Source of the DNA: Tipula vernalis
Taxonomy: Eukaryota; Arthropoda; Insecta; Diptera; Tipulidae
Assembly: GCA_958295665.1 (NCBI GenBank)
Contig: OY282560.1
Coordinates: 270,297,315-270,361,314, forward strand
DNA: 64,000 bases
Reading direction: 5' to 3'
The position numbers and the translations under genes are program-made. The notes under the pieces were generated by a model that worked only from the letters and a program-made list of their open reading frames with translations, was not told where the DNA came from and did no database searches. Of the stretch, positions 11,800 through 23,207 are shown in pieces. Each line of letters starts with the position of its first letter. The first letter of the stretch is position 1.

Positions 11800-12715
11800 A
11801 ACTTACAGCACGAAACTGAAAGCAACTTGCATCTGCCACTTGGTATGACCCATGACCATAGAAATGGAGAGTGTTCGGGATCACCAGAAGTCTTGGATTC
11901 CTGAAAGAGAAGAAAACTAAATCAAAACAAAGAAACACAGATCTTCAAAACAAATACTTATCTGATGTCACCAATCTTAACTTTAAATAAATTGCTCCGC
12001 GACACCAGTTAAATATGTTATTATAGATTTAAGTTTACTTACCTATTTAATGTTTTCATTTGTTTGTTGTTCATTTGCAAGAACAACCCAATTTTTCTTG
12101 TTTACGTTAATGCTGTCAAATCGTCAAAACTATTAGTAACTACATAAACTGTCCGAACTATAAAACTGGCCGAATTAAGGTCGACAGATTGTTATAAAGT
12201 ATTCGCGCCATCTAAATACAAAACCATGAAGTTTTCACGACAATATTTCTATTAAGTGGTGTCAATATTGTCACTTTTTTTTTTGTTGCAATGAGTGACT
12301 CAAAGTGATAACATCAGAGAAAAATAAAGAGTTTGTTTTTTAAAACCAAGTTGGATTTGTCCCGAGTGCATACCTTGTGGTGTCTAATGAACAAGTGCAC
12401 ACGCCTACAGAGAGCGCACTGTTATATTATTATTGTAGAAGAGCGTTTAGCCACCTTGCACTGCGACCTAAAAGATCTTTTTTGCTTGGACCCTGCTTAA
12501 TTATTCGGAAGTTGCTGGAATAAAAGCTGTAGGTCACCCAGCTTTACTATAGGAAGGCTAAATAAAACTGGAGAGTGCCTGGTATCCAGAGTCCGCATAC
12601 CTTGGACTGATTAACCTATCAGCCATTCATCCGTCGCCATATGCTTTTCCACCTTAGAAGCATTGCTTGACAAAAGAACCCTAATCGGCAACAATATCGT
12701 GAATTTTTTTTTTTT
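11800..12715. other. Unassigned DNA
   Basis: A short direct repeat follows copy 2 of Merlin (CGAAACTGAAAGCAACTT-like, near 11787-11830). The rest holds no frame with a recognisable domain. The 12360-12660 part is less AT-rich than its surroundings and could be old element DNA, but I cannot assign it. Confidence 0.4.
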
Positions 12716-12719
12716 TTAG

Positions 12720-13380
12720 TTTATCGACGAAATCTCAGAAACGAGTGAGCAATACCACCACCAAAACTCAATTGTAATTTGCGGTGACAAGCTTATTTAG
12801 TGTTCTTTGTTAAACTGACCAAATATTAGACGAAAATGTTGGTACAGCTTTGGTGCCATTATTTCGAAGGCGTCCGATAGGCATACTTATTGTGAACCAC
12901 GCTAAAATTGGTTCTAACCGCTCCGATTAATAAGTTTCCTGGCTTGTTACAGTATCAATAATATCGTCTTGAGGAACAAAGGCAATAGGCGTAATCATTT
13001 TGCAATGTATAAAGAAATTGAAATTGGTTTACATTACCTTTACACCTCCTGGATTAAGTAGTGCCCAAATCTCGCGTAGCATGTAGTAGAACAATTTTGT
13101 GTATGTTTCAATCCTTTTATCCAGCAGCAAACAAAACAATACAGGTAAAACTGTGATTTTATCTTTTCTAGGCAGAACGAAAAAAAATTGAGAAAAGGGA
13201 GGAGGAGGCAGTAGAAAAATGCCATCCATATATAACTCCATCATATGTTCAATCCACGTTGAGTGATATTCCTTACCAAATATCAGGATACGTTGTGGGT
13301 TTTGATGGTCTCTACCTAAATCCGCTAAAAGTAAATGCTCAAAATTTGTCGGGTTGTACTCGTAAAGCATATATTCTTAA
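12720..13380 (-). pseudogene. MULE-type transposase relic
   Basis: Reading on the minus strand, 13370-13029 contains RILIFGKEYHSTWIEHMMEL followed by YMDGIFLLPPPPFSQFF and VLPVLFCLLLDKRIETYTKLF. This matches the MULE transposase core (DGTFK..P..F.QL..IH..., then VFPLVYALLP.KT..TY), with the first catalytic Asp in MDGIF. Further along are FVPQDDIIDT (12990-12960) and, after stops, IGRLRNNGTKAVPTF..NIWSV (about 12880-12790), corresponding to the YIGR..R..P.F....WN region of FLYWCH/MULE proteins. Only these islands survive and the domain is not functional. Confidence 0.65.
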
Positions 13381-13449
13381 AGAAAATTACATCGCCAGTT
13401 TCTGGATTGACTCGTGCTTCTAAATTGGTAACCATCCTTCTGTGTATAT

Positions 13450-14285
13450 TTCTTCGCATAGCATTCTTCTTTGGCTCAGAATATTAGTGTTACTCGTGAT
13501 TATTGAGCTGTATTACTTATGTTAGGTTAGGTTATGTTTTTGGAGGTTTACTAAATAAAATGTTTGTACACAACAATAAAAATTACAATAAAATGAAAGT
13601 TTAAACTATTAAATTAACATTACACGATAAAGTATTAATCTGTTTATCACAATCACAAAAGTTTAACTTTTCGGGGATTCACATAAAATTATAAATTACA
13701 AAACCGGTATGACTTTTGATTTTTTATATACCACTCATATAAGCTGTACATACAAGAATTTATTTGTACCGTTTTGATGAACACACCCCATTTTTACCTC
13801 AATCTTTTACCTCGAATTTCTAGTACTAAGCTTAGTTTAGGTTGAGCTCCTCCCGAGTTCTCTTTTATTAAAAGAAAGTCTATGAAACTTGTCATAAAAA
13901 GCTGGAACTAAATTAATAGTGTGCTTGTTGGGCTATGCTCTGTGGGGCAAAAGTAATCGTGTGCTTCTTGGATAAATGTCAAAATTTCGTCCTTCCTCAT
14001 TGGTAACAAAATGGAGGGCTTTTTAAATGAAAATACGCATCATATTTTTTTTTTTTAATTTATGTTTTATTTATGTTATTTATGTTTTAAAACTGCAAAA
14101 GATTCCTATTTATAATGATTAAGAATTTATTACTTTAAATCATAAAAATGCTGTTTCCTAGAAGTAGTAAGACTTCAGGCATTGCCCCATGCAAAACGGA
14201 AACCATTGTTTAAAACTGTCAAACTAAATTTTTGGCTAAGCTGCTTCACTCTGCATTATAAAAATTATTAAAAAATAGTTCAAAT
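13450..14285. other. AT-rich DNA
   Basis: No coding or repeat signal beyond a short TTAGGTTAGGTTA-like run near 13516, which is too short to call telomeric. Confidence 0.45.
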
Positions 14286-14289
14286 CTAT

Positions 14290-14440
14290 AAGTTCCACCC
14301 TTATTCTAAGACATTTTTATTAAAATTGATTTAATTTGATTCAAAAAACCCCAATTTTATGTTTTGCCGGACGTCGGGGTTTTTGAATGAAATTAAATCA
14401 ATTTTTTTTAAATTTTCTTAGAATAAGGCGGACTGAACTC
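14290..14440. repeat. Hairpin MITE
   Basis: A palindromic element of about 150 bp. The left arm reads AGTTCCACCCTTATTCTAAG and the right arm, reversed, AGTTCAGTCCGCCTTATTC; pairing continues inward through TTGATTTAATTTGATTCAAA and CCCC/GGGG next to the loop. Two unpaired blocks interrupt the stem. No coding capacity. Superfamily and target duplication are unclear. Confidence 0.7.
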
Positions 14441-14599
14441 TTTTCATCAGCTAGTCAAGTAATAACGCACCACTTAACTCAAGACGTGATATAGTCAAAT
14501 CTCCAAAGAATTTACTTCATTCCAACTTTTGATTATATTTTCATTAATGCGAGAAAGCTTAGCTTGGCTATTTATCAAAGATTAGTGCGTCTAATTTAA

Positions 14600-15508
14600 T
14601 TTTTGGGTTATTGGAGAAATGTGGCAATATTGACAAGATGACAATGCCCTTGGTAGTTAATGAAGAAATTAGACCCGAAAATGGCAATCTGCAATTCCGA
14701 CGTTTTACGCTTAGCTTTTAAACACAATTTTGTGTAATTAATGTGGCTTGTGACCCTGAATCAATCAATATTCGAATGTGATTATAACTTTACCATTGCC
14801 GTTGGTAAAAGTTGACTTTGAGTTTCAATTTTTTGGGGGACCGCCACAACTTGCATTGGGTTTATCATAGTGTTGTCTACTGTAACGGTCAGTACTACTC
14901 TCTTGGAATCTCCAGATGTTGTATGCTCGGTATGCTTTTCTTGATTCTGAAAACTATCATTTGACTAAAAAACCTCATGTAATGATGTATGGTGCTTTTG
15001 ACGACCCACAAAACAACTTCGTCTTGATGGACAACTGACCCCGCTATGTCCCGGATATAAGCAATTCAAACACACTTGAGCATTGGTAGGAGATTTGTAT
15101 TTCTCGCAATTATATAAGTTATGCTCTTGCTGACACAAACAACATTTAACTAAATTCGACCATCTATCTTTTGATTTTGGTAACTTGATTGCAGTTTGCT
15201 TGGCTATCTCGAATGTTTACAACAAATGATTTAGTGATTGGTTTTTGAGGGATTATTGCTTTATTTGACGAAATGCTATCTTTCTCCAATGCCGAGCATT
15301 TGCTCTCCAAGAATTTGAAAAATGATGTGAAAGATGGGTATATTTCGTTCATCTTTTCCGACGCCCACTGCTGTCGTTTCCGCTCGTCCAATTTATACAA
15401 TAAAATGTTGATAAACCAGCAGTCCCTTGTTTCAGCCGATACGACAAGAACTTCAAGCCCCCTAGTCACCTCATCTGACGTGTCACAAATGGATCGCAAA
15501 TGTTTCAT
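14600..15508 (-). pseudogene. BEL/Pao gag-protease relic
   Basis: On the minus strand, 15508-15164 reads as the DUF1759 gag region: SICDTSDEVTRGLEVL, then WFINILLYKLDERKRQQWA, very like the gag of BEL copy 1 (SDEVLRGMKAM, WLIYLIVNKLDDESRSLWA). Downstream come two zinc knuckles (CCLCQQEHNLYNC; CLNCLYPGHSGVSCPSRRSC), then LLPTAMVKL. After a frameshift follows the aspartic protease motif LIDSGSQATLIT (about 14780-14745). Stops and shifts are frequent, and RT and integrase are absent. An old fragment. Confidence 0.8.
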
Positions 15509-15737
15509 AGACTGCTGTTAGAGGTACTATATAGATTCGTATATTTAAAAATAATTATACTACTTAAATACTAATTTACAATTTATTTCAGAAATTAAAT
15601 TCGAATTTAATTTAAATATTTTATCAGGTTAATGGAAGGAAGGTGGCGTTGCATTATCAATTCTAAATTTTAATTTATAATTCAAATTGTTTGTTTAGTT
15701 GAAACTGGCCTCAAGAGACACTGAGAAGCAAAAATTG

Positions 15738-15950
15738 AACTTGTAGTCAGGTTGTCCTGTACTAACTTATTTTACTTATTTATTACCAACAAATTTACTA
15801 ACTATCAACTACTTATGTATCTGGAACCGGGTTGATTCTTTGTTACTAATATACTTTTTCTTTCCTTCGGTTTTGCTATTTGTAAAAGGGGGTACGATGC
15901 GCTTAATCTTGCTCGTACACACTAAATCAATCAATCAATCAAGTTGCAGT
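15738..15950 (+). repeat. Dispersed short repeat, copy B, with AATC tail
   Basis: Same family as copies at 5363 and 16340. Blocks: GTTGTCCTGTACTAAC, TTTACTAACTATCAACTACT, GGGTTGATTCTTTGTT, CCTTCGGTTTTG, AAAGGGGGTACG, then a (AATC)n tail at about 15925-15942. A simple-sequence 3' tail suggests retroposition. Confidence 0.6.
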
Positions 15951-16339
15951 ATTTAAACAATTAATTAACTAACATGATAACTGTAACAAATGAATCAAGC
16001 GCTGTGAATGTAAATCGTAGCTTAGTAATTTTTAAATTTTAAATATTCTTTTAGAATTTTTAGCTTAGAATTGGGAAAGTCTCCATATTCGATTTCCTAA
16101 AATGTTAATTGTTGTAATATGTAATATATTGTGTTTTGCTCCTTAATGTATATTAATTAATTTAGTTTAAAGAATATTTAAAGGGGTCTCTTCCTTAATT
16201 TGCTAATAATTAATTCAATTTTCAGAATATAACATAGTTCCCGAATTAATCTTTATTATAGAGATTAAAATTCATCCTGAGCTTCAGAATTGAATTTTAG
16301 CTTGAATCAACTCTTCAGGGTCAATAAATAGTGAATTAG

Positions 16340-16530
16340 CTGTAGTTTAGAAATTGTGTTGTCCTGTGCTAACTACTATTACTATATACCAGGTCGAATC
16401 TGTCCCAACTAATAATCCTATTCCTATCCTAACCTTCGGTTTTGTTATATGTAAACGGGTATACGGTGTGCGCCCGGGAATCCGGAAGTACCTGCTATAA
16501 TGCTTAGCCGTACATGCTAATCAATCAATC
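16340..16530 (+). repeat. Dispersed short repeat, copy C, with AATC tail
   Basis: Third copy: TTGTGTTGTCCTGTGCTAAC, CCTTCGGTTTTGTTATATG, GGGTATACGG, CCGGGAATCCGGAAG, then TGCTAATCAATCAATCC. Copy A keeps the GCGTCATCCGGGAGTC-like block that this copy also has and copy B lacks, so B has lost part of the unit. Confidence 0.6.
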
Positions 16531-16539
16531 CGTCGAGTT

Positions 16540-17450
16540 TTATTAATTTGTGTAGTGGCTGTGGGACCTTCCTTTGTTTTAGCAAGCAGCTTGTTATATT
16601 GTATAGATACTAAAGGTACCCGCTCACCTTGTAATTTGCGAATAGTTAGAAGTTTTTTTTTTTTAAATATACAAATTGTCTGTGTGCTTACAATAATTAA
16701 CTCTACAAAAATCTTAGTAGCTTATTTCTACCTCTGAATTATAGTTTTCTGTAAAGAAAACCGGTAATTATGTAAATCAATTTGCTTGTTAATTTCGTAT
16801 AAGAAATTACAATTAAGAAAACCATAAATAATTATCAAATTAATTAATCGCTACTACAAAACTACAATTCAAGGATAGAACCTAAGATGTTTGAAATTTA
16901 AATAAAGATTTTTAGATAATGCAGTGATTTTTGTCAAAACAGCCGCTTTTATCGATCATGCAGGTTACATTTAGGCGCAGTTCATATTTGAAACCTTGTG
17001 ATGACATAGGTATGTCGTACAATAAAAACTTTTCGATGTTTAGAATAAACCATGGAGTTTGTATATTTTTGTAAATTGTAGTTGTAATTCAATTCTTCAG
17101 TTCCTTAAAAAACGAAATTCGTGTTTACCGAAATCAAGTGTTGATTGAAATTCGAAGGAAAAATATAATAGTAACGTCCCAAGTATAACAAATCTTAACT
17201 CAGTTGTGAGTTCCATCATTTTTGGTATGTTACACTGGAACTTGGTGGTTTGTAGGGGAAAATAGTAAAAGTTGATTGGTAAAATTAGATATTTTCATGT
17301 TTTAATTTTTTGTCCACCATTTGTAAAAAGAAATTAGCATTCGGTGTCCATATAAGTACATACTAGTTTTCAATGTCTCGTAAATATTTTTGATTTTTGT
17401 GGTTTAAATACAATAATAAGATATGAAACCCTCTTTGGTTTCAATACAAT
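16540..17450. other. AT-rich DNA upstream of the CMC relic
   Basis: No domain seen. A 22-bp sequence (AATACAATAATAAGATATG core) is tandemly repeated at 17408-17462. This may contain decayed N-terminal coding of the CMC-type transposase, but I cannot recognise it. Confidence 0.4.
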
Positions 17451-17464
17451 AATAAGATATGTAT

Positions 17465-17559
17465 TAAAGTAAATATTAGGTCATAAATATGTGATTCCGA
17501 TGCACGGTCTAAAGTCCTTGGAGTTAAATCTCATTCAGGCTACTTTTCAAGTACCAAAT
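17465..17559 (+). pseudogene. CMC-like transposase relic, piece 1
   Basis: Translates as VNIRS, a stop, then ICDSDARSKVLGVKSHSGY followed by FSST. This matches the conserved block before the transposase core of CMC/EnSpm-type proteins in invertebrates (CDAPARA..LG.K.H.GY..C.KC). The frame runs into the 4-bp duplication AAAT and resumes exactly at 21704 (KCTIKREK), on the far side of the 4.1-kb element. Confidence 0.7.
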
Positions 17560-20500
17560 CGCTCAGCCCATTCAAGCCTATTGTAAGTGAAAAATGACGA
17601 TTTTCAGGAGAACGAATTCAAATTTTAGTTACAATAATTAGTTATATTAAAAAAGTTATGTTAGATTTAAAGTTGTTTTCGTTATTAAATGATGAGGTAT
17701 AAAATAGAAATTGCTTTGTAAATTTTATTTCCTAAAATAAGTCGTTAATTAACGATCAATTTAAAGACTTTTAAAATTACAATAATTTTACTCGGATATT
17801 ATAGTTTTATTTATTTCAGTAAGTATGACTTAATATGTTTTGCTTTGGACAATTAATGAATATGTGTTACAATAAGTCAACTTATCACACTTTCAATAGG
17901 AGTAAACTTAAGTGAAGCATACTGTAAGTGTACATACAATTATTCAGCAGGCTCTTAGAAATAAATGCTAGATCACTTTGAAAATTAACAAGCCTAAGAG
18001 AGGATACAAAAACTAATCAGAATCACATATGTTGTTCAATTCAATTTATGTAATAAAGCTCATTAAATTAAATACACAGTACATAATATGTATTCACCAA
18101 CATTGCAAGTTTAAAAAATTAAATAAATTATAAAAATAAAAACTAATAAAATAAAATTCATCCTAAAAATATCGTAGCAAATTTTGTGTTTCCACAAATT
18201 TACTCAGAATCACTTGGCGCAAGTAAGTTATCTCCACAACTTAAGTTTTTGTAAAAATGATGGTATGCTCTCGGTATATAATTATGTTCACATAAATATT
18301 TCAAGTCTGCGAGCTTTTTTTTTGCAATTGAAAGCGGAGTATTGTAGCAAGTCGGCAGTTGATCAGGAAAAATGAATTTTGTTTTGCGGCATCTGGAATG
18401 GCTACTTTGATTTTTATAAGCCAAAATATTTTTCGGATCCTCTTCAAAACTGTATTTATATTGAATTATATTTGGATTATCTTTTACTACGTCCACCTGC
18501 CTGATCCGGGACCAAAGAATTTTTTCATTTTCTTCATTTTTATCCATATTAATCTTCGAAGTAAAACTTTTAAAGTTAAAAAAGTCATCTTTCGTCATTT
18601 CTATGACGCCATACTGCATGGACTTTTCGGCTCTGCAATTTCTAATTAATGAGTACCACTGCTCAGGTACATAAATAGTTTTACGTTTTTTCTCCCGCTC
18701 AATGACCGAATGGACATTATCACCCTCGTTTTGAGTATGTCTTTTTTCCAAAAACTTATGTGAAATGGTAACACCTAGCGATTTTGATAACCATCCATAG
18801 CCGCCAAAGACAATTCGGTTTTTATTTTGGCCAAAGCAATTGTCCGACCAAAAATTAAATTTCGTAATACCCTTGAGTTTTTCCTGTTTAATGAAATGAT
18901 ACAAACAGCTTATCACTTCATTTGCGCCCTTTTTTCCTATTGTTTCGTCCCAAACAAAGCATTTTGCTGTTTTATTCCCCATATCATATACGGTGAAATT
19001 ATAAACGCCTAGTTTTCTTTTATAATAGAAAACACTTGTGTCTGCTGTTGGAACTGGCAACACTTTCTGGAAATCGAAACAAGCTGCAACCGTAGAACCG
19101 CTCTCTTTAATTGCATGTGATTTATCCGAATTTTTTTGCTCTCTAGCCTGTTGTTTGTGATACAAATGAAGATCATGAACCGATTTTCTTGGGATTTGTT
19201 CTTCTTCTGGTAAATTATTAAATTTATGGCATTCCTCGCATTGGTCCTTTTTGGGTAAATAAAACCCAATATTGAACTCCGAATTAAAAATATCTCTATA
19301 CTGTCTCAAAGTTGCTCCTTTTTTTATTAGACCATTTGGCTGGTTAAGCCATTCATTATACAATCGATGCATTTTGGCAACTGATAGATCGCCATTGATA
19401 TATTTTTTAGTGGTATGTTCTCGAAGATAATGAGATTCAATAGCTGGGATTGAATTTATGTGCTCTCGGACTAACTTTTAACTACTCCGCTTCTGGGTCA
19501 AATTTTCTTTTAAATGTCCCTCTTTTGTCAGGTGATAAATGGCAATCACCTGTTCTGTAACGTTTAAAGGCCGTCTCGATCCATTGGTTGTTGATTGCCA
19601 AAGTGTCAATAAATGTTTTAAGACATACTCGTATAGGTTCCTTTATATTATTTATCACGCGAAACAAAAAGTACTGACGAGTGCATGACCGCCGACTGTT
19701 CCCAGTTAAAACTTTCGTAATTTTTTTGTTGACTTCTTTGGAGTTTTCTAATATGAAACCCCATTGGCGTGATTTGTCAGAAAGCTTATAAAATTGCCTA
19801 AAAATTTGACTACGTTCTTCAATAGATATTATGTCCTTGCATTTTAATGCACAGTTGTTACACCCATTCCTCATAACTTTGGCTGATTGAATTTTTCCGT
19901 TCGGCAAAGTATACTCATTTCCTGAATTCCGCAATAGTTTTAATTTATTACGATGCCAATTTTCAGGAATTCGTTTTCTTTTTCGAGCGAGTTGCGGTGT
20001 GGTATTCGAAATGATATCGTTGGATAGAAGAACTGGTACAATACTAACAGGCGTGATTGGACTATGCGCTGGTGCTGAAATGCCACTTGTTTCAGAATGT
20101 AGACTGCACGATGTTGTGAATGAGTCGTCAGAAGAATAAGATTCTGATTGTGGAATATAATCTTCACTACTCCATTCAAATGGTTCTGTAAACGACAAAC
20201 ATTCTAAGTATTTTGGTTTTTGAAAAAGTAATTTGAATATAGTTTTTACCTGGTTCAGATTCTAAATCAGATTCAGTTATATTTCGAACTGGTCCTATTT
20301 CGGAATCTACTATGCACCTAACGTTGTTTGTTAAACTAACGTTTTCATTTTCATTGGCATCTTCAATTTCTTTGGCACTCTTTAATTTTGGTTTTAATAT
20401 TACAAACATGTGAAAGATTAAAAGTTAGTTTACGAATAAAAATATTTAGTATTTCAAAAATTATATTAAAATAAATAAACATGGAATTACCTGAAATCGG

Positions 20501-21703
20501 GTTTACGTCAGATTTTATTAAATTACTGGCTGCGCATAAGTTCGGATTTTCCAGGTTGCTAATGTCGTTTAATTGAACTGTATTTTCGCTGATAGAAAAA
20601 TTTAATTTTTTTGAACATTTTAACTGCGGTGCTATAATGTTATATTTTTAAAGTAATTTAGTAATTATATCTATAAACGCAAAAAATACTAAATGTAATA
20701 CCTTTAATATTGTTTAATGCCATTTGTACTATTTTCTGTGAACGATTCATTTTTATTAAAAAACTTCTTACTTTTACTATTGTCCAAGCCACACTAATGA
20801 AATAATATATTTTTTACATAAAACGGTAATTTTTTATAAAATTCCTGAAACAACTACTGTACATTTTTATATTTTCAACTCATTCAATGATAGAAATTTT
20901 ATAAGATTGTCTCACTTGTTTGATAAAAAATACCGTTTATTTTGAAATAAATTCCTTTTACAACAACAAATTTTGAAATTTATTTAGAAAGACTTACAAT
21001 ATATATATATTTTCAAAAAACAAAAGTATTGTTTTATAAAGCAGTATGAACTGGTTTCAACAGAAATTTTGATAAAATTTATAGCTATATAGCTCAAAGT
21101 GGATTGTGTAAGTGGGATCGGTATTGGTGTACTAATCAAATTTGTTGGCAACTAGTAAATAAATGAAATAAATGAAATGAAAATAAATGAAATGATTCGT
21201 TGGTTTTACAATAGTGTTTTTAGAAAAATATTTATCCTTCAAAAATGGGTTGTTTTCTACTCACCAAAAAAGTCCAATTAAAAGAATTATAAGTAGACAT
21301 TCCGTAAAATAATTTTAAAAAAAGTCCGAGTAAAACTATTGTACCTGTCACATACATACAAGTTTGGTAAAAAATATACTGGCTAAATGCTTGTAAGTCA
21401 CACTTACAATTTTAAAATCAGAAACCATGTCCAAGTAAAATTATTTTAAATAATACTTATCATTTTTAGAAACTAATTTTACTCCAAGTAAAAACATTGT
21501 AAGTATACATAACTTTTTTTTGTTTGGATATATTTTCGAACAAAGAATATGTCAGCTTTACGTTTTGAACCATAACTTTAGAGGGAGACGTCCGATTACA
21601 ATGATTTTTTGACAGTAGGTAGGTATCACATAAACGAATACATGACTATAATAGTGTAAAAACATTGTATCTCGACTTACAATAGCCTTGAATGGGCTGA
21701 GCG
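17560..21703. mobile_element. 4.1-kb DNA transposon with AAAT target duplication (Sola-like, tentative)
   Basis: Inverted termini: left CGCTCAGCCCATTCAAG then CCTATTGTAAGT; right, reversed, CGCTCAGCCCATTCAAG then GCTATTGTAAGT. The flanks are AAAT at 17556-17559 and 21704-21707. Removing the element and one AAAT restores a continuous reading frame in the interrupted CMC transposase, which fixes both ends to the base. Subterminal regions repeat a CCGAGTAAAA..ATTGTA motif in inverted orientation (17778-17795; 21324-21343; variants at 21429 and 21483). One spliced gene fills the middle on the minus strand. A 4-bp duplication fits the Sola superfamily as known, but I am not sure of that assignment. 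Confidence 0.92.
18200..20750 (-). pseudogene. Transposase-like gene of the 4.1-kb element, multi-exon, one break
   Basis: Exon 1 (20750-20702) MNRSQKIVQMALNNIK with donor GTATTA; exon 2 (20631-20491) with donor GTAATT; exon 3 near 20409-20250 (its acceptor is unresolved) with donor GTAAAA; exon 4 from 20203 (CTTAG acceptor). Exon 4 has a cysteine cluster GCNNCALKCKD and a GNSRRSCTRQYF block. At 19486-19484 a TAG, then a one-base shift, breaks the frame; it resumes as VREHINSIPAIESHY and runs to 18200 with DQCEECHKF, FDFQKVLPVP, WSDNCFGQNKN and HTQNEGDNVHSVIE. The pattern recurs in a multi-copy arthropod family of unclear name. Acidic residues in DFQ, SDNC and the following block are candidates for catalysis. 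Total length would be about 740 residues. Function is inferred from position inside an element with termini. Confidence 0.7.
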
Positions 21704-22178
21704 AAATGTACAATAAAACGCGAAAAATTAAAAGCTGGACATATAGTTTTTCCGTATTCCCTAATTGTTCAAACAACTCCCAGAAATGATAAAACTTTTA
21801 AAAATAGAATAGATAAATTTCACCATAAAATTACAAAATCAATTATATTGGAAAAATTGAATTTTGGTTGCTTTAGCCTAGTGCCAATAGATTACATGCA
21901 TTGTATGCTTCTTGGTGTAACCAAACAATTAATGAATTTATGGATAAATAAAAGAAAATTTTTGTATTCTTTGTCCCAAAGTTCAATGCTTAAAATTTCT
22001 GAAATGTTCTTAAATATTAAGCTGGCTACAGAATTTAATAGACAGCCACGGAGCCTTTTATAATTTGAAGAGTAAGGCTTTTAATTTTGAAGAGTAAATT
22101 AGCACCAATATATTATGAACACTTCCTGCTTTTATCATGTGCTGTATCTATTTTATTAAATCAAAATTACTCCCTTTC
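21704..22178 (+). pseudogene. CMC-like transposase relic, piece 2
   Basis: Resumes the frame broken at 17559: KCTIKREKLKAGHIVFPYSL, TPRNDKTFKNRIDKFHHK, then VPIDYMHCMLLGVTKQLMNLW, the DYMH..LLGV signature of this transposase group, and EFNRQPRSL. A stop and a short duplication (TTTGAAGAGTAA twice, 22060-22098) come next. The frame continues as KSKLAPIYYEHFLLLSCAV followed by SILLNQNYS, then ends at the second insertion near 22172. The WKA..R block expected between the last two motifs is missing. Confidence 0.72.
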
Positions 22179-22368
22179 GAGCCCCTCTATCACAAACGTG
22201 AGGTACATAACAAAGGTCATTGAATTTTTTTTTGAGGGACGTCAAGACCAATCCGCACAATCGTTGCATAAAATTTTTACCTGCATTGCAGTTAACATTT
22301 TTTTTATTTTATGTATGACGTGAAGACCAACTATCGCAAATGTGTGTAAATTCTTGTGTGCCTTGAAG

Positions 22369-22860
22369 TCACCGAAAATTTAAACTACAAATTTTTGCCT
22401 GAAATTTTTGTGGGTCAACATTGGCAATATTACGAACCAGATTCCATATTTTTTTTCTGAAAAAAACATATATCTTCTGAGAAAACACACCCTCACGTTT
22501 GTGTGATGTGGGCTTTCTCATATACATTTTCTTTTTCTTTTTTGCTATGAACTGGTCCATATTGATTAACTACGAAAGACACCGTTGCTGTTACTCTAGA
22601 TGTAAACCGAAAGCAAAAGGAAAGCTACCAAAGTAGGTTAGATTAGGTTGTAGTGGCTGCTTACGCACTCTTAGACCGGCGACGGTTCATTGTGATACCA
22701 CAGGGGAAAAAGGGGATACACTTTTACCCCTATTGGAACCATTTCGAGCTACTTATGTAGCGTAAGACGTCCCGCAATTTAATGTTTTCGAGATCCGAAA
22801 GGCAGTTCATCCTAAGGCAGTTCATCCCAAAGTGCCAATTAATAAATTATCTTTTTAATT
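22369..22860. other. piggyBac 3' flank with an unclassified richer-GC stretch
   Basis: Holds a CCCTCACGTTTGTG motif at 22489, similar to one at 33250. From 22625 to 22850 there is a less AT-rich stretch starting GTAGGTTAGATTAGG and containing a near-duplicate AGGCAGTTCATCC (22799, 22815). It looks like a separate dispersed repeat, but I saw no second copy here. Confidence 0.4.
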
Positions 22861-23202
22861 TCAAATTTTCATCTTTTTATTGAAATTTATATCTGTTTCT
22901 GAATTATCATCGTCGCTACTATCATCGCTATTGGGAAATGCTCGCTTTGTGGAAGATGAAATCAGTGAATCTCCTGTATCCAGTCGAAATTCTAAAAGAT
23001 CTTTAATTTTTTTGTTTGGAATATTATTCGCATTTGCCCGCGAATGAACGACGGCCAAAACAATGAAATGATGCAACACTTTAACTAACCACTTCACAGT
23101 TTTCATTAAGGTACGCTAGTACTCCATCATCTGATCGCAAATATCTACTCCCCCCATATTAGAGTTATATTCTGTGATTATTGAGGGACAGGCAATTTCG
23201 AT
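22861..23202 (-). pseudogene. piggyBac transposase, C-terminal part
   Basis: Minus-strand frame from the BEL insertion site: IEIACPSIITEYNSNMGGVD with the last catalytic Asp (MGGVD), ICDQMMEY, a TAG stop, then TVKWLVKVLHHFIVLAVVHS, RANANN and a Ser/Asp-rich tail to 22861. KKERKY on the other side of the BEL element (31520 region) joins IEIACPS here without loss of a residue. One stop separates the two local frames. Confidence 0.82.
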
Positions 23203-23207
23203 GTATT

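Noticed and set aside
13510..13535. TTAGGTTAGGTTA-like run as telomeric repeat
   Set aside because: Only two to three units; such words are common as dispersed sequence in insect genomes.
14041..14440. Hairpin as a transcription terminator or microRNA precursor
   Set aside because: The stem is about 60 bp with two unpaired blocks and MITE-like symmetry; no evidence for expression.
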